From NCBI RefSeq assembly GCF_014644435.1, contig NZ_BMKR01000030.1, positions 18,986-82,985 of the forward strand: a stretch of 64,000 nt of DNA. The letters are read 5' to 3'. The translations under genes and the position numbers were made by a program. Positions within the stretch are counted from its first letter, which is position 1, and each line of letters starts with the position of its first letter. Source of the DNA: Paenibacillus albidus (GTDB lineage Bacteria > Bacillota > Bacilli > Paenibacillales > Paenibacillaceae). Below the pieces are notes generated by a model. The model ran no database searches and was not told the origin of the DNA. It saw only the letters and a list, made by a program, of their open reading frames with translations. Below are positions 1 through 8,883 of this stretch, in pieces.

Positions 1-770
1 TACAGATTTGGATCATCCCAGGCCTGGCGTTGCCCGGCTGGATTTGTTCCCTGCGTCTCTGCATGATAAGCAATGTCCATCTCAGCGCCTTCATACAGCT
101 GGGCTGCCCCCCGGACTACACCGGCGGCACCGGCCAGCACACTCTTCAGCCAGCCGGTCGAGCCCATGCCGGTGGAGACAATTATTCCGCTCGAAGACTG
201 CTGCTCCACGATTCCGCTCAAGCGCAGCTGATAACGCGCAGAGACATGGGTCTTGCGGCCAATGAACAGGTCGTTGACTCCGTATAAGCTCTGTCCGTCA
301 TTCAGCTCTGCCTTGGCCAAGGTCACTTCCTTGATGGGGCGGCTGCGGTGAAATACGTCCGGCACTACCAGCCGCAAATCCTTGACGGTGAAAGGCAGCA
401 GTACGCCATCCCAGCGCTGCGGATCGGGGTTGACTCCGATCAGGGGCTGACGGTGCAGATATTTCAGCGTATTGGCGACCAGGCCATCCTGGCCCAGCAC
501 CACCACAGTATCCTCATCGCCAAAGATAAAGTTTGGCACATGCTCACGCTCCAGCAGCTGTACACGGCCAAGGGAACCCAGCTCCATTACTGCCGTCTCC
601 ACAGCATTCCTGTAGTTGCGGTCCTCGGCAATATAATCGCTGAAGTCCGCGCCTAACCGCTCAATATAGAACTGGGCCTGCTGGGTCGTATTATAACGGA
701 CCACAATTTCTTCCAGCCGGGTCTTGCGTTTAATCAGAATGAGTTTATTCTCCGATCCCCGTGTACTCAT
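1..770 (-). CDS. NAD kinase-like protein, cut by the window edge
   Basis: The gene runs off the left edge; 256 residues are visible from an ATG at 770. The visible part has the shape of the ATP-NAD/diacylglycerol kinase fold: an acidic region FIFGDEDTVVVLGQDGLV near residues 80-97 stands where NAD kinases carry the GGDGT loop, and SSGIIVSTGMGSTGW near 200 matches the second conserved TGxGSTGW loop. The first loop reads GQDG, so one Gly is replaced but the Asp is kept. Its start overlaps the stop of the SPFH gene (ATGA), which implies translational coupling. Family membership is fairly secure; whether it phosphorylates NAD or another substrate is not. Confidence 0.72.
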   Translation of the reverse strand, partial: MSTRGSENKLILIKRKTRLEEIVVRYNTTQQAQFYIERLGADFSDYIAEDRNYRNAVETAVMELGSLGRVQLLEREHVPNFIFGDEDTVVVLGQDGLVANTLKYLHRQPLIGVNPDPQRWDGVLLPFTVKDLRLVVPDVFHRSRPIKEVTLAKAELNDGQSLYGVNDLFIGRKTHVSARYQLRLSGIVEQQSSSGIIVSTGMGSTGWLKSVLAGAAGVVRGAAQLYEGAEMDIAYHAETQGTNPAGQRQAWDDPNL

Positions 771-1828
771 CTTCCTCCTGCTCCTCTCGCCGCCCCCGAA
801 CCGTTCCCGGCCGAACCCGACATTATGCCTTGCAGCAGATCCGGGGTAATATTCAGCTGGCCAATCTTCTCTGCATTTTCGGCAAGCTCCTGGAAGGCGA
901 TCGCAATCAGTTTATCCGGCTTCATCCCTACATTCGTCAATGCTTGAAGCACATTTGGCGACACACCCTGCAGCGCGTTCATGACCGCCGACAGCTCATA
1001 GGCCTTCGCATCCGCTTCCGCTCTTTTATTCGTCACGGTAAGTTCAATCAGCTCCTGCTTCTTCTCCTCAAGCGCGGTATCGAAGCTCAGCTGCTCTTCC
1101 TTCATTTCATTCTGTTTCTGCTTCACCGATCGTTCCGCATCCAGCTGCGTTTCCCGAATTTGCTTCTTTTTGGTCTCTACAGCAATTTCGGTGTTCAGCT
1201 CATTCTCCTTGACGCGCCTCTCCTGCTGGATCGAGGCATTCCGGCGTTCATACAGCGCATTGTCGGCGCTACGCAGAATCTCTTCCCGGGCCTGGGCTTC
1301 CAGTGCGCGTAGGGTTTCCTTATTCGGCACAATGGCCAGGATCGACAAGCCCATAAGCTCAATGCCAAGCTTCTCAATCTCCTCGTTGCGGGCAATTTCG
1401 GCCGTGATACTTTTGGCCAGCCGTTCGCTCGACTGAATCGCCTCACGCAGGGGCAGCTGCTCCAGCTGCTTTTTGGTCAGCACTTTGGCAATATTGATCA
1501 CCCGCTGGGCCAGCTTGCCGGGATCATCCGAGAGATAGGTGTTTTTCTTCAGGTTATACGTGTAATTGAGGATCTGGGTGGTCTTGCGGTAATCCACGAT
1601 CCGGTAAGTCAGCTGCCCCTGCACCGTTACGGTCTGATAGTCGTTCGTAATCTCTTCGAACATGAAGGGGACATCAATCGAGGAGACGGGTACAACCACC
1701 ACCGAAGTAGTAGGCGCATAATAGTAAAAGGAAAGGCCCACACCCTCACGGACCACCTTACCGTTCTTGACCTTCAGCACATAATCACTGGGTTGGAATT
1801 TCACGAATTTCCATCCGAACATGATCAA
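767..1828 (-). CDS. SPFH/Band 7 domain protein
   Basis: The 353-residue protein has an SPFH (stomatin/prohibitin/flotillin) domain in roughly residues 1-190, followed by a charged helical, coiled-coil segment rich in Glu, Lys and Gln (about 190-270) and a Gly/Ala-rich tail ending GAARGAGGR. No clear transmembrane helix or signal peptide is visible, so it would be a cytoplasmic or peripheral membrane scaffold. It is translationally coupled by a 4-base overlap to the NAD kinase-like gene, which suggests they act together. The start has an AGGAGG-like site just upstream and the promoter region holds a set of palindromes. Confidence 0.85.
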   Translation of the reverse strand: MIMFGWKFVKFQPSDYVLKVKNGKVVREGVGLSFYYYAPTTSVVVVPVSSIDVPFMFEEITNDYQTVTVQGQLTYRIVDYRKTTQILNYTYNLKKNTYLSDDPGKLAQRVINIAKVLTKKQLEQLPLREAIQSSERLAKSITAEIARNEEIEKLGIELMGLSILAIVPNKETLRALEAQAREEILRSADNALYERRNASIQQERRVKENELNTEIAVETKKKQIRETQLDAERSVKQKQNEMKEEQLSFDTALEEKKQELIELTVTNKRAEADAKAYELSAVMNALQGVSPNVLQALTNVGMKPDKLIAIAFQELAENAEKIGQLNITPDLLQGIMSGSAGNGSGAARGAGGR

Positions 1829-1836
1829 AACCTCCT

Positions 1837-1901
1837 GTTATTAACAATTTGTTATTAACAATATATTAACATGTATTTTTGATATTATCAAGATGTTAAT
1901 A
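1837..1901. promoter_or_regulatory. AT-rich operator-like region upstream of the SPFH gene
   Basis: GTTATTAAC, a perfect 9-base dyad, occurs twice (1837-1845 and 1851-1859, 14 bases apart). A further inverted pair TATTAACAT (1864-1872) and ATGTTAATA (1893-1901) follows. The repeats sit directly upstream of the SPFH start codon on the minus strand, where a repressor or activator would bind. The regulator is unknown. Confidence 0.5.
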
Positions 1902-1949
1902 AGAAATTAAATGCATGTTTCACTCTTTGCACAAAATCTATAAGCCGCT

Positions 1950-2325
1950 TGCCCGGATCTGATTATTCTGGCCAATGCGGACGAGGTGCTCTACAGGAAG
2001 ATTTCCGCGGTTGCGCCAACACTTACCTTCAATTTCTTTGCCCCCTTGAAGAGCGTATGCATACCCTGGGTCGCTGGTTGGCAAAGAGCGCGAAGCCGCC
2101 GGGTGGCTGCAGACTTTCGCAAGCAAAAACGCCGCCATGTGGCAGCGTCTTTATGCCGATGTCCTGTTACCCACCGAAACAGCCACCGTGCTGTTCCACG
2201 ACCACGGCTCCCTGCTGTTCGTAATTGGGCGGCATCGGTTTCGCTTCGGCTCTTTATGGCGCCTATGGATTTCAGCCTGCGGGCAGCGTGAAGAAGTTAT
2301 TAGATGAAGGAACCGCATATATGGA
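1950..2325 (+). pseudogene. Remnant of an iron-siderophore-type substrate-binding domain
   Basis: Three pieces in different frames join into one binding-protein C-terminal half: PDLIILANADEVLYRKI with APTLTFNFFAPL (from 1953), then EERMHTLGRWLAK in the next frame, then EREAAGWLQTFASKNA with TATVLFHDHGSLLFVIG, and finally GGIGFASALYGAYGFQPAG in the frame starting 2225. The order and content match periplasmic-binding domains for Fe-siderophores (as free lipoproteins or as C-terminal domains of AraC regulators). At least three frameshifts and the loss of both ends show it is dead. No promoter or start was identified. Confidence 0.7.
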
Positions 2326-2363
2326 TCAGCCGGTGCATATTCGATTCGCAGCACCAGTATGCC

Positions 2364-2625
2364 TTATTCCTTCACTGCTTCAGAGAACCGGACCAGCAGG
2401 CCCTCACCGTCCGGCTCCACTGAATACCTTCCTTCCGAACCCAGCAGGCGTAGCGTCAATCAGATCACAGGTCCTGGCGAGCCAGTCATCGAGAAATTCC
2501 TCGTTTGGGGGCAAGACGGGCAGCGGATAGGCCAGATCCCCATGACAGGGCTGCGCGGACCCGTATAGCTCCGCATAACGCGGGTCCTGCACCTCCGAAG
2601 CCAGGTCTCGGCCGCCATTATAATA
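2364..2625 (-). pseudogene. Internally deleted GH29 alpha-L-fucosidase remnant
   Basis: On the minus strand the translation YNGGRDLASEVQDPRYAELYG continues into YPLPVLPPNEEFLDDWL and ARTCDLID, which is the central catalytic region of GH29 alpha-L-fucosidases just before the usual FDWW motif. It then jumps, in another frame, to a C-terminal-like segment LRLLGSEGRYSVEPDGEG followed by LLVRFSEAVKE and a stop. The FDWW nucleophile region and most of the protein are missing, so this is a fragment. Assignment rests on recognised motifs only. Confidence 0.6.
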
Positions 2626-2630
2626 CCATC

Positions 2631-2699
2631 GGACTCAGACGGACTCAGAATCCGCTATTTTGCAAAAACAGGCTCTTTCCCATCCCGGACGGACTCAGA
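2631..2699. repeat. Three GGACTCAGA repeats
   Basis: GGACTCAGA occurs at 2631, 2641 and 2691, the first two directly in tandem. They lie between the fucosidase remnant and the YhcH gene, in otherwise non-coding sequence (2626-2928) in which no gene was found. They may be part of a short interspersed repeat. Confidence 0.45.
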
Positions 2700-2893
2700 G
2701 GACCCTATTTGCCATAAGCGTAAGAAAAATGCCTGGAAAGTAAGCAAATAACGGCTTCTCAGTCCGCCAAACCTCAGAAGAATATCTTTTAGACAATATA
2801 GGGGCCAGTGAGTCCATGACCAACAGGTCCCTGCTTGACAGGGACGCATAAATACCTCCAGCGGCTATCTATTCTATTGGCAAGCCTATTCCC

Positions 2894-2921
2894 AAAAAAA
2901 GAGGAGCCTCTGCGGCCCCCC
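2894..2921 (-). terminator. Rho-independent terminator of the YhcH gene
   Basis: Read on the minus strand, GGGGCC and GGCTCC form a short stem followed by TCTTTTTTT, directly after the YhcH stop codon. Confidence 0.55.
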
Positions 2922-2928
2922 TTGTCTC

Positions 2929-3381
2929 CTACAATTTAATTTTCAACACAATCTTGCGGACAGCTTCCTTCATCCCCGCTTCAATCCCGGTCATATGCCC
3001 GTCCTGCGGGTAGCAGATGACCACATCGCCCGGCCCGGCCACAACTGCCGATAGTAGCTCCCCGCTCAGAAAAACCGCATCCTTCTCCGCATTATATTCC
3101 TCGGTGACTTGAAGCCGTTCGATGGCGGAATACCCAATCCTCTCCGTGCCTTCCAGAATGTAATGAACATCCAGGTTGACCCGATGCGCTTCCCAGAAGC
3201 ACTCCCCGGCAGCTTTTGTCTCATATTCATTCACAAAATAGAACAGCTCTTCGTTCACGGAATGGCGTCCGGCAGCCAAACCCGTAAAATCGGTATCTCT
3301 CAGGAATTGCAGCCCTCTCTTCAGCTTATCTCCAAAAGCGGCCTCATTCTCCAGCAGATGGTTCAATGTATCCACGATCAT
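2929..3381 (-). CDS. YhcH/YjgK/YiaL family protein
   Basis: The 150-residue protein matches the YhcH/YjgK/YiaL (EbgC-like, DUF386) family in length and in conserved features: a central HRVNLDVHYILEGTERIGY segment, which holds the conserved His/Asp/Glu of the cupin-like barrel, and a downstream PGDVVICYPQDGHMTG with a second His. Members are linked to sugar-acid and sialic-acid use, or are beta subunits of evolved beta-galactosidase, and are thought to bind a metal and a sugar. The gene stands alone with its own terminator. Confidence 0.85.
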   Translation of the reverse strand: MIVDTLNHLLENEAAFGDKLKRGLQFLRDTDFTGLAAGRHSVNEELFYFVNEYETKAAGECFWEAHRVNLDVHYILEGTERIGYSAIERLQVTEEYNAEKDAVFLSGELLSAVVAGPGDVVICYPQDGHMTGIEAGMKEAVRKIVLKIKL

Positions 3382-3498
3382 ATCAATTATCCCCCTTCAT
3401 CAGTTGCGCTGAGCGCATTGCACAGGAACAGGATAGATCACAGCAGGTGGCGCAGTCTATAACGAAATTCACGCTGCTCTTTTTATTAATGCTTAAAG

Positions 3499-3855
3499 TT
3501 ATTCTTGTATGGGGATCATGGCAATGTTCAGACTCTCGCTCTCTATCACAATCGCCGTCAATCCGTTATCCGTCCGCGTCTCATGCCACTCTCCCTGTTC
3601 CCAATATGCAGCATATCCTGCTCGGATGGATACTTCGGGCCCATCGCCACCCCTAACCCAGCCTCCTCCGCTGACCACCAGGAATAGCTGCGGGACTCCC
3701 GCCTGATGCCACCCAACCCGTCCGTTCTCTCCCAAATACATACAGCCTATGTGTGGAGTAGATGCCTCCGAGAGTATTCTCGACATATGGAGCTCCCGGC
3801 TGCCGAAGGCTTCGATTGCTTTGCCCGCCTCTTGGGTGAACTGATAAATCTTCAT
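3499..3855 (-). CDS. Small cupin-domain protein
   Basis: The 118-residue protein is a single small-barrel cupin. Motif 1 is recognisable in GWHQAGVPQLFLVVSGGGWV and motif 2 in the GYAAYWEQGEWHETRT region, but the set of metal-binding His residues is partial (two His), so a metal site is uncertain. It starts 4 bases after the end of the NUDIX gene on the same strand, so the two are probably co-transcribed. The ligand is unknown. Confidence 0.75.
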   Translation of the reverse strand: MKIYQFTQEAGKAIEAFGSRELHMSRILSEASTPHIGCMYLGENGRVGWHQAGVPQLFLVVSGGGWVRGGDGPEVSIRAGYAAYWEQGEWHETRTDNGLTAIVIESESLNIAMIPIQE

Positions 3856-3859
3856 CGGC

Positions 3860-4393
3860 TTAGTCTCCTTTCACAGCTGCCGGCTGAAGGGTGACCTTCC
3901 CGGCATCCAGACTCTTAATGATCGCTAAGAGGAAGGTTTCGGCTAAGCTGTTCTTTTTAATATTCCGGGCCGCCTCTTCAAAAGTAAACCACGCTGCATC
4001 ATCCACCTCTGTCCTGTCCATTCTGCTTAAATCTTCCGAATCCGCAACACTTATAAAATTCAGCATCAGCGTGTTCGACGGTTCAAAATATAGGCTGCGC
4101 ATATATTGGTAGGAAATGATGTCGAGCCCCACCTCTTCCTTTACTTCGCGCACAACCGTGCTTTCGGCATCCTCTCCTTTATTCACATAACCTGCCAGCA
4201 GAATATAATCAGGCCGGTTATACTGCTTAATTAAGAGAATCTTATTCATCTCTTTGTTTAATACGGCTGTGCTTACAGCCGTGCTGAAGACGGGAAATCT
4301 AAAGCTTCCGCACGCCTTGCAAAAAGGGACCTCTCCTTCCCCGTTACAATCCTTAAGCAGCAGCTCTGTTCCACATTCGTGGCAATATTTCAC
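3860..4393 (-). CDS. NUDIX hydrolase with N-terminal zinc ribbon (NudC-like)
   Basis: The 177-residue protein begins with a zinc-ribbon pattern CHEC...CKAC (residues 4-28) and carries the NUDIX box GYVNKGEDAESTVVREVKEE followed by VGL, matching Gx5Ex7REUxEExGU. The zinc ribbon plus NUDIX layout is that of NADH pyrophosphatases, although it is shorter than the full enzyme and lacks its N-terminal domain. It probably hydrolyses a nucleoside diphosphate derivative. The start is a GTG at 4393 with a purine-rich site upstream. It lies directly upstream of the cupin gene. Confidence 0.85.
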   Translation of the reverse strand: MKYCHECGTELLLKDCNGEGEVPFCKACGSFRFPVFSTAVSTAVLNKEMNKILLIKQYNRPDYILLAGYVNKGEDAESTVVREVKEEVGLDIISYQYMRSLYFEPSNTLMLNFISVADSEDLSRMDRTEVDDAAWFTFEEAARNIKKNSLAETFLLAIIKSLDAGKVTLQPAAVKGD

Positions 4394-4565
4394 GGGAATC
4401 TCTTCTTTCTCTCTAAAATGGGCGGCCCCGCAAATTCATAGGCCCGACCCTCTCAGTCTAGCGTAATCCTTCCTCTGAATACAATGATCCGGCACCTAAT
4501 TTGACTCCCCTAACTCCAAATGATAGGGTAGTTTTGAAGTCAATTTTTTCCGGGAGGGATCTATT

Positions 4566-5411
4566 GTGACGGAAGTGAAACTTAGCATTGGATATGACGA
4601 ATTTGAAGCAGGGCAGAGGATAGGCTCCGAGATCGAGAAATTAAGCAGCAGCCCTGAAAGTGCGGCACTCAGCAGCCTGATTATCGGCGATTGGGGACAG
4701 GCTTACGAGAACAGCGCGGAGGAAGTGGTAGCAGCCCTGGTCAAGCACAGCACCAGTTTTCCGGCTCTGCGCAAGCTTTTCATCGGCGAAATGGACTACG
4801 AGGAATGCGAGATTTCATGGATTACCCAAAGTGATCTGTCGCCGCTTCTGGCCGCATACCCGGAACTCCAGTCGCTTACGATACAAGGCGGCAATGATCT
4901 CAGCCTCAGCGAACTGAAGCACGACAAGCTGGAAGAACTGATTATTATCACCGGCGGTCTGGGCAAAAGTGTACTGGCAGAGATCGCCGCCGGCGAACTG
5001 CCAAATCTGCGCAAGCTGGAGCTGTATCTCGGTGTCGATAATTATGGCTTTGATGGCAGCCTTCAGGACATTCTCCCTCTGACCGAACCCGGAAAGTTCC
5101 CGAAACTTACCTATTTAGGATTAAAAAATAGCGAAATCGAAGATGAGATTGCCGCAGCTGTAGCGGATGCACCTATTCTGGACCAGCTTGACACGCTGGA
5201 TCTATCCCTCGGAACCCTCAGTGACAAGGGTGCGGAAGCGCTGCTGGCCAGTGAGCGGATCAAAAAACTTAAGGCGCTGAATCTGAGTCATCATTATATG
5301 TCCGCTGAGATGGTCGCCCGCTTGCAGAGCAGCGGACTGCCCGTAGATGTCAGCGACAAGCAGGAAACCGATGACGACGAGGACTGGCGTTATCCGTCCA
5401 TTACGGAGTAA
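4566..5411 (+). CDS. STM4015 family leucine-rich-repeat protein
   Basis: The 281-residue protein contains degenerate leucine-rich repeats across most of its length (for example LRKLFIGEMD, LQSLTIQGGN, LRKLELYLGV, LTYLGLKNSEI, LDTLDLSLGTLS, LKALNLSHHYMS), and a very acidic tail (DDDEDW). It is the first gene of an operon whose next four products match STM4014, STM4013, STM4012 and STM4011, so the family call is supported by context as well as sequence. LRR proteins usually bind another protein; here it may be the scaffold or recognition subunit. The start has GGGAGGGAT upstream and the ATG-equivalent GTG at 4566 follows at normal spacing. Confidence 0.85.
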   Translation: MTEVKLSIGYDEFEAGQRIGSEIEKLSSSPESAALSSLIIGDWGQAYENSAEEVVAALVKHSTSFPALRKLFIGEMDYEECEISWITQSDLSPLLAAYPELQSLTIQGGNDLSLSELKHDKLEELIIITGGLGKSVLAEIAAGELPNLRKLELYLGVDNYGFDGSLQDILPLTEPGKFPKLTYLGLKNSEIEDEIAAAVADAPILDQLDTLDLSLGTLSDKGAEALLASERIKKLKALNLSHHYMSAEMVARLQSSGLPVDVSDKQETDDDEDWRYPSITE

Positions 5412-5418
5412 CGCTCCC

Positions 5419-6657
5419 TTGCGCCCGCTGATTGTCTTCGGCAACCCCGGCGACAAGCGGACAGGCGGCATACAGCAGGCGCGGCAGCGGCTGGGCCAGC
5501 CGCCTGCCCTTATTGTTCCGTATGCCGGGCTGCTGGAAGGCCGCACGCTGGAGGAACTGCTCGCCGCGCAGCAGCGGGAGCTGCCTTGGGCCGCGGCAGG
5601 CACCGCTCCGCCGCTGCTGCGGCTGGACTCTCCGGGCGGCAGCTTCGAGACCGAGCAGGCTCTGATCGCGCTCGGCTCTTCGGAGGCTGGGGATGTTGAC
5701 GATGGCCTGCATCCTTTCGGCGCCAGACCCGACCCCCGGCCACTGGGCCTGGCAGCTGCCGGGCGGCTGAAGCCGCAACCCGGTGTGCTGCACCACCCGT
5801 CCCAGTGGTTCCGCGGCTACTGCCGGATGCTGGCCCGGCTCCAGCGGGAAGCTGCCGACATGTTCCCGCAGGCCCTATGGATCAATGACCCGGCGGAGAT
5901 TGCCGCGATGACCGACAAACGGCGGGCCCAGCAGATCCTGGCTGGCAGCGGAGTGCCGATTCCCCGGCCCTTGGAGGGTGGGCATGGGCCTGCAGATTAT
6001 GCGTCGCTCCGCGAAGCCATGAGCATGCAGCGGATGCACCGCATCTTCATCAAACTGGCCTGCGGCTCAGCCGCGTCGGGTGTGATTGCCTATCAGATCA
6101 ACCCAACTACCGGGGCCGAAATCGCCATCACCACGGTCGGAGTTGAGGACTATATTACCCGGCCCCCGCTCTACTACAATTCCGGCAAGCTGCGGCGCTA
6201 CACCGACACCGCCTCCATCTCCGGCATCATCGACTGGCTGTGCCGCCACGGCGCTTATGCCGAGCAGTGGATCCCCAAAACCGGACCGGACGGCAGGTCC
6301 TTCGATGTCCGCCAGCTGGTGGTCAACGGGGAAGCCTGCCATGCCGTCGCCCGCGTCAGCCGCACGCCAATCACAAACCTGCATCTGCGCAGCAAGCGGA
6401 TGTCCCTTGCGGAGGCCGGGCTGGGCGAAGAAACCCGGTCGCGCATCAGACGCACCGCTGAGGCGGCACTGGCTGCTTTTCCCCTCTCCGCCATAGCAGG
6501 TATCGACGTGCTCGTATCGAAGAACTCGCAGCAGCCCTATGTCGCCGACGTGAACCCGTTCGGCGATTTGCTGTACGAGGTTGACTACCGGGGGTACGGC
6601 ACCTATGAATGGGAGATGAAGGTGCTCGCCGGACCATTAAAGGATGGATCACCATGA
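5419..6657 (+). CDS. STM4014 family protein, ATP-grasp-like
   Basis: About 412 residues are encoded if translation starts at TTG 5419, 8 bases after the STM4015 stop and about 10 bases after a GGAG. An earlier start inside the upstream gene is possible but less likely. The C-terminal 250 residues have ATP-grasp hallmarks: TDKRRAQQILAGSGVPIPRP, a lysine-containing strand FIKLACGSAASGV, FDVRQLVVNGE, and GIDVLV...ADVNPFGDLL at the metal-binding end. ATP-grasp enzymes ligate carboxylates to amines via an acyl phosphate. The gene overlaps the next by ATGA. Substrate unknown. Confidence 0.8.
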   Translation: MRPLIVFGNPGDKRTGGIQQARQRLGQPPALIVPYAGLLEGRTLEELLAAQQRELPWAAAGTAPPLLRLDSPGGSFETEQALIALGSSEAGDVDDGLHPFGARPDPRPLGLAAAGRLKPQPGVLHHPSQWFRGYCRMLARLQREAADMFPQALWINDPAEIAAMTDKRRAQQILAGSGVPIPRPLEGGHGPADYASLREAMSMQRMHRIFIKLACGSAASGVIAYQINPTTGAEIAITTVGVEDYITRPPLYYNSGKLRRYTDTASISGIIDWLCRHGAYAEQWIPKTGPDGRSFDVRQLVVNGEACHAVARVSRTPITNLHLRSKRMSLAEAGLGEETRSRIRRTAEAALAAFPLSAIAGIDVLVSKNSQQPYVADVNPFGDLLYEVDYRGYGTYEWEMKVLAGPLKDGSP

Positions 6658-7439
6658 CAGACATGAACACCATTGTCGGCACCCACGACATTGTAATGAT
6701 TACACTGGATACCCTGCGTTATGACGCTGCGGTCCTGGAGGAGGCCAACTGCCCGAACCTGTGCGGAACCGGCCCCTGGGAGAAAAGGCATACACCCGGC
6801 AGCTTCACCTATGCCGCGCATCATGCTTTTTTCGGCGGCTTTCTGCCAACGCCGGCAACAACGGATAAGTCGGAGCATATCCGCATGTTCCATTCCCGGA
6901 ATACCGGCCTGAAGACCCACCCTCATACCTGGCTGTTCGACACGCCGGATATCGTCTCCGGCCTGGCGGCCGAGGGCTACCGGACGGTATGCATCGGCGG
7001 CGTGATTTTTTTCACCAAAAAAAATCCGCTCGCCCGCGTGCTGCCCGGCTACTTCCAGCAGAGCTATTGGCGGATGACCTTCGGCGTCACCAACCCGCGC
7101 TCCACGGAGCATCAGGTGAACCATGCCCTCAAGCTGCTCGCGGGAACACCGCTTACGCAGCGGCTGTTCCTGTTCCTGAATGTTTCGGCCATTCATGGAC
7201 CGAATTATTACTTTCTGCCGGGGGCCCGGAAGGATTCCGTCGACAGCCAGCGGGCGGCGCTCCGTTATGTGGACGGCGAGCTGGGCCGGCTGTTCGAAGC
7301 GCTGCGCGCACGCGGTAATCCGGTCTTCTGCCTGGCCTTTTCCGACCACGGCACAGCCTATGGCGAAGACGGCTATCAGGGACACCGGCTAGCCCATGAG
7401 ACGGTCTGGAACGTCCCGTACCGTGAGTTCATCCTGTAA
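6654..7439 (+). CDS. STM4013/SEN3800 family hydrolase (sulfatase/alkaline phosphatase fold)
   Basis: The 261-residue protein starts at ATG 6654 (AAGGATGGATCACC upstream), overlapping the STM4014 stop by 4 bases. MITLDTLRYDA near the N-terminus and FSDHGTAYGEDG near 225 are the two metal-binding blocks of the alkaline phosphatase superfamily. The nucleophile region reads GSFTYAAHHAFFGG, with no CxPxR motif, so it is not a formylglycine sulfatase; Thr is the likely nucleophile. It should hydrolyse or transfer a phosphate or sulfate ester. Substrate unknown. Confidence 0.85.
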   Translation: MTDMNTIVGTHDIVMITLDTLRYDAAVLEEANCPNLCGTGPWEKRHTPGSFTYAAHHAFFGGFLPTPATTDKSEHIRMFHSRNTGLKTHPHTWLFDTPDIVSGLAAEGYRTVCIGGVIFFTKKNPLARVLPGYFQQSYWRMTFGVTNPRSTEHQVNHALKLLAGTPLTQRLFLFLNVSAIHGPNYYFLPGARKDSVDSQRAALRYVDGELGRLFEALRARGNPVFCLAFSDHGTAYGEDGYQGHRLAHETVWNVPYREFIL

Positions 7440-7497
7440 TGGGAGCCTCAACAGGCCATTTTAGCTTGAAGTTATTCCGAAAGGAGAGAGTACTGTT

Positions 7498-8883
7498 ATG
7501 ACGTCACCGCTACATCCTCCGCTCCTCCATAGGGAAGATCTATTGTCCCTCTCCGGGGAGAAAGTCCGGCAATGGAAAGCGGACATTACCGCTTCACCTT
7601 ACCGCTCTTATCTGTACTCCTATCCGCATAAAACCGCCTACGGCGACCTTCAGCCGCCGCTGCCGCTTGCCGAATTGTGGCAAAGCGAGCCGGCGGAGTC
7701 TTTTTTCCTTTATATGCATATCCCGTTTTGCGGCGCGCGCTGCGGATTCTGCAACCTGTTCACGCTGCCGGACAAACGCGCCGATGTGCACACCCGCTAC
7801 GTGGACGCGCTGGAGCGCCAGGCACGGGAATGGTCGGCGTTCACCGGGCATAAACCTTTTGCCCGCTTCGCCATCGGCGGCGGTACGCCCACGCTGCTTG
7901 CAGCGGATCAGCTTCGCCGCCTGTTCAGCATCGCTGTGGACATCATGGGGCTGGACACCGGCACAACCTCCATCTCGGTGGAGACTTCGCCCGAGACGAT
8001 CTCTGTGGAGAAGCTGGATATTCTGAAGGATGCGGCGGTAGACCGGGTAAGCATGGGCATCCAGAGCTTTGTGGCTGCCGAATCGGCGGCGATCTACCGT
8101 CCGCAGCAGCCGGACGAGGTCTACCGGGCGCTTGAGCTGCTTGGCCGGTACGATTTTCCGGTTCTGAATCTGGACTTAATCTATGGCCTGCCTGGACAAA
8201 CCGTGGAATCCTGGGTGTATTCGCTGAACCGGGCGCTGGCTTATGCGCCTGAAGAAATCTTCATTTATCCGCTGTATACACGGGAGCATACCATCGTCAA
8301 GCCGGATACGATCCGCCTGCAGGAAGATATCCGTATCGAGTGCTACAACGCGGCCTGCGAGCTGCTTGAGCAGCACGGCTACCGCCAGTATTCGATGCGC
8401 CGGTTCGCCAAGGAGGCGGCCGGAACGGACAAGCCGATCCTCGATTACAGCTGCCAGGAAGAAGGCATGGTTGGGCTGGGTTGCGGCGCACGTTCCTATA
8501 CCCGGAATGTTCATTATGCCTCACGCTACGGAGTCAGCCGCAAAGCCACGGAAAGCATCATCGCCGACTATGTGGCAGCCGAACATTATGATACTGCCGA
8601 TTATGGCATTATGCTGAGCCTCGGGGAGCAGAAACGGCGTTTTATTCTCAAAGCCATCCTGCACAGTGAAGGTCTGGCGCTTACCGACTATAGCGGACGT
8701 TTCGGAACAACGGTCTGGCAGGATTTCCCAGAGCTCGCCCTGCTGCCAGCTTCGGGTCTTGCCCGGGAAACGGATGGCGTGCTGAGACTGACTCCGGAAG
8801 GGCTGGGCTACTCCGACTCGATCGGTGACTGGTTCATCTCCGGTGAGATTCGCGGCCGCATGGAAAGGTTCGTCCTGCCATGA
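7498..8883 (+). CDS. STM4012 family radical SAM protein (HemW/HemN-like)
   Basis: The 461-residue protein has the radical SAM cluster motif CGARCGFCNLF (Cx3Cx2C, about residues 78-85) in the HemN-like context MHIPFCGARCGFC, then the SAM-binding GGGTPTLL and a HemW-like C-terminal region with LGCGARSYTRNVHY. It would carry a [4Fe-4S] cluster and cleave S-adenosylmethionine. It follows STM4013 after a 58-base gap with its own AAAGGAGAG site, and overlaps STM4011 by ATGA. The substrate is not known; similarity to coproporphyrinogen oxidases does not imply haem synthesis here. Confidence 0.88.
   Translation: MTSPLHPPLLHREDLLSLSGEKVRQWKADITASPYRSYLYSYPHKTAYGDLQPPLPLAELWQSEPAESFFLYMHIPFCGARCGFCNLFTLPDKRADVHTRYVDALERQAREWSAFTGHKPFARFAIGGGTPTLLAADQLRRLFSIAVDIMGLDTGTTSISVETSPETISVEKLDILKDAAVDRVSMGIQSFVAAESAAIYRPQQPDEVYRALELLGRYDFPVLNLDLIYGLPGQTVESWVYSLNRALAYAPEEIFIYPLYTREHTIVKPDTIRLQEDIRIECYNAACELLEQHGYRQYSMRRFAKEAAGTDKPILDYSCQEEGMVGLGCGARSYTRNVHYASRYGVSRKATESIIADYVAAEHYDTADYGIMLSLGEQKRRFILKAILHSEGLALTDYSGRFGTTVWQDFPELALLPASGLARETDGVLRLTPEGLGYSDSIGDWFISGEIRGRMERFVLP

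Noticed and set aside
761..1312. Open frame of 183 codons on the plus strand opposite the SPFH gene
   Set aside because: It lies wholly antisense to a clear SPFH gene, has no ribosome site and has low-complexity Leu/Arg content typical of a shadow frame.
7498..8883. STM4012 as a haem-synthesis HemN/HemW enzyme
   Set aside because: It is HemN-like but lies in the STM operon with no haem genes; the family context is more specific.
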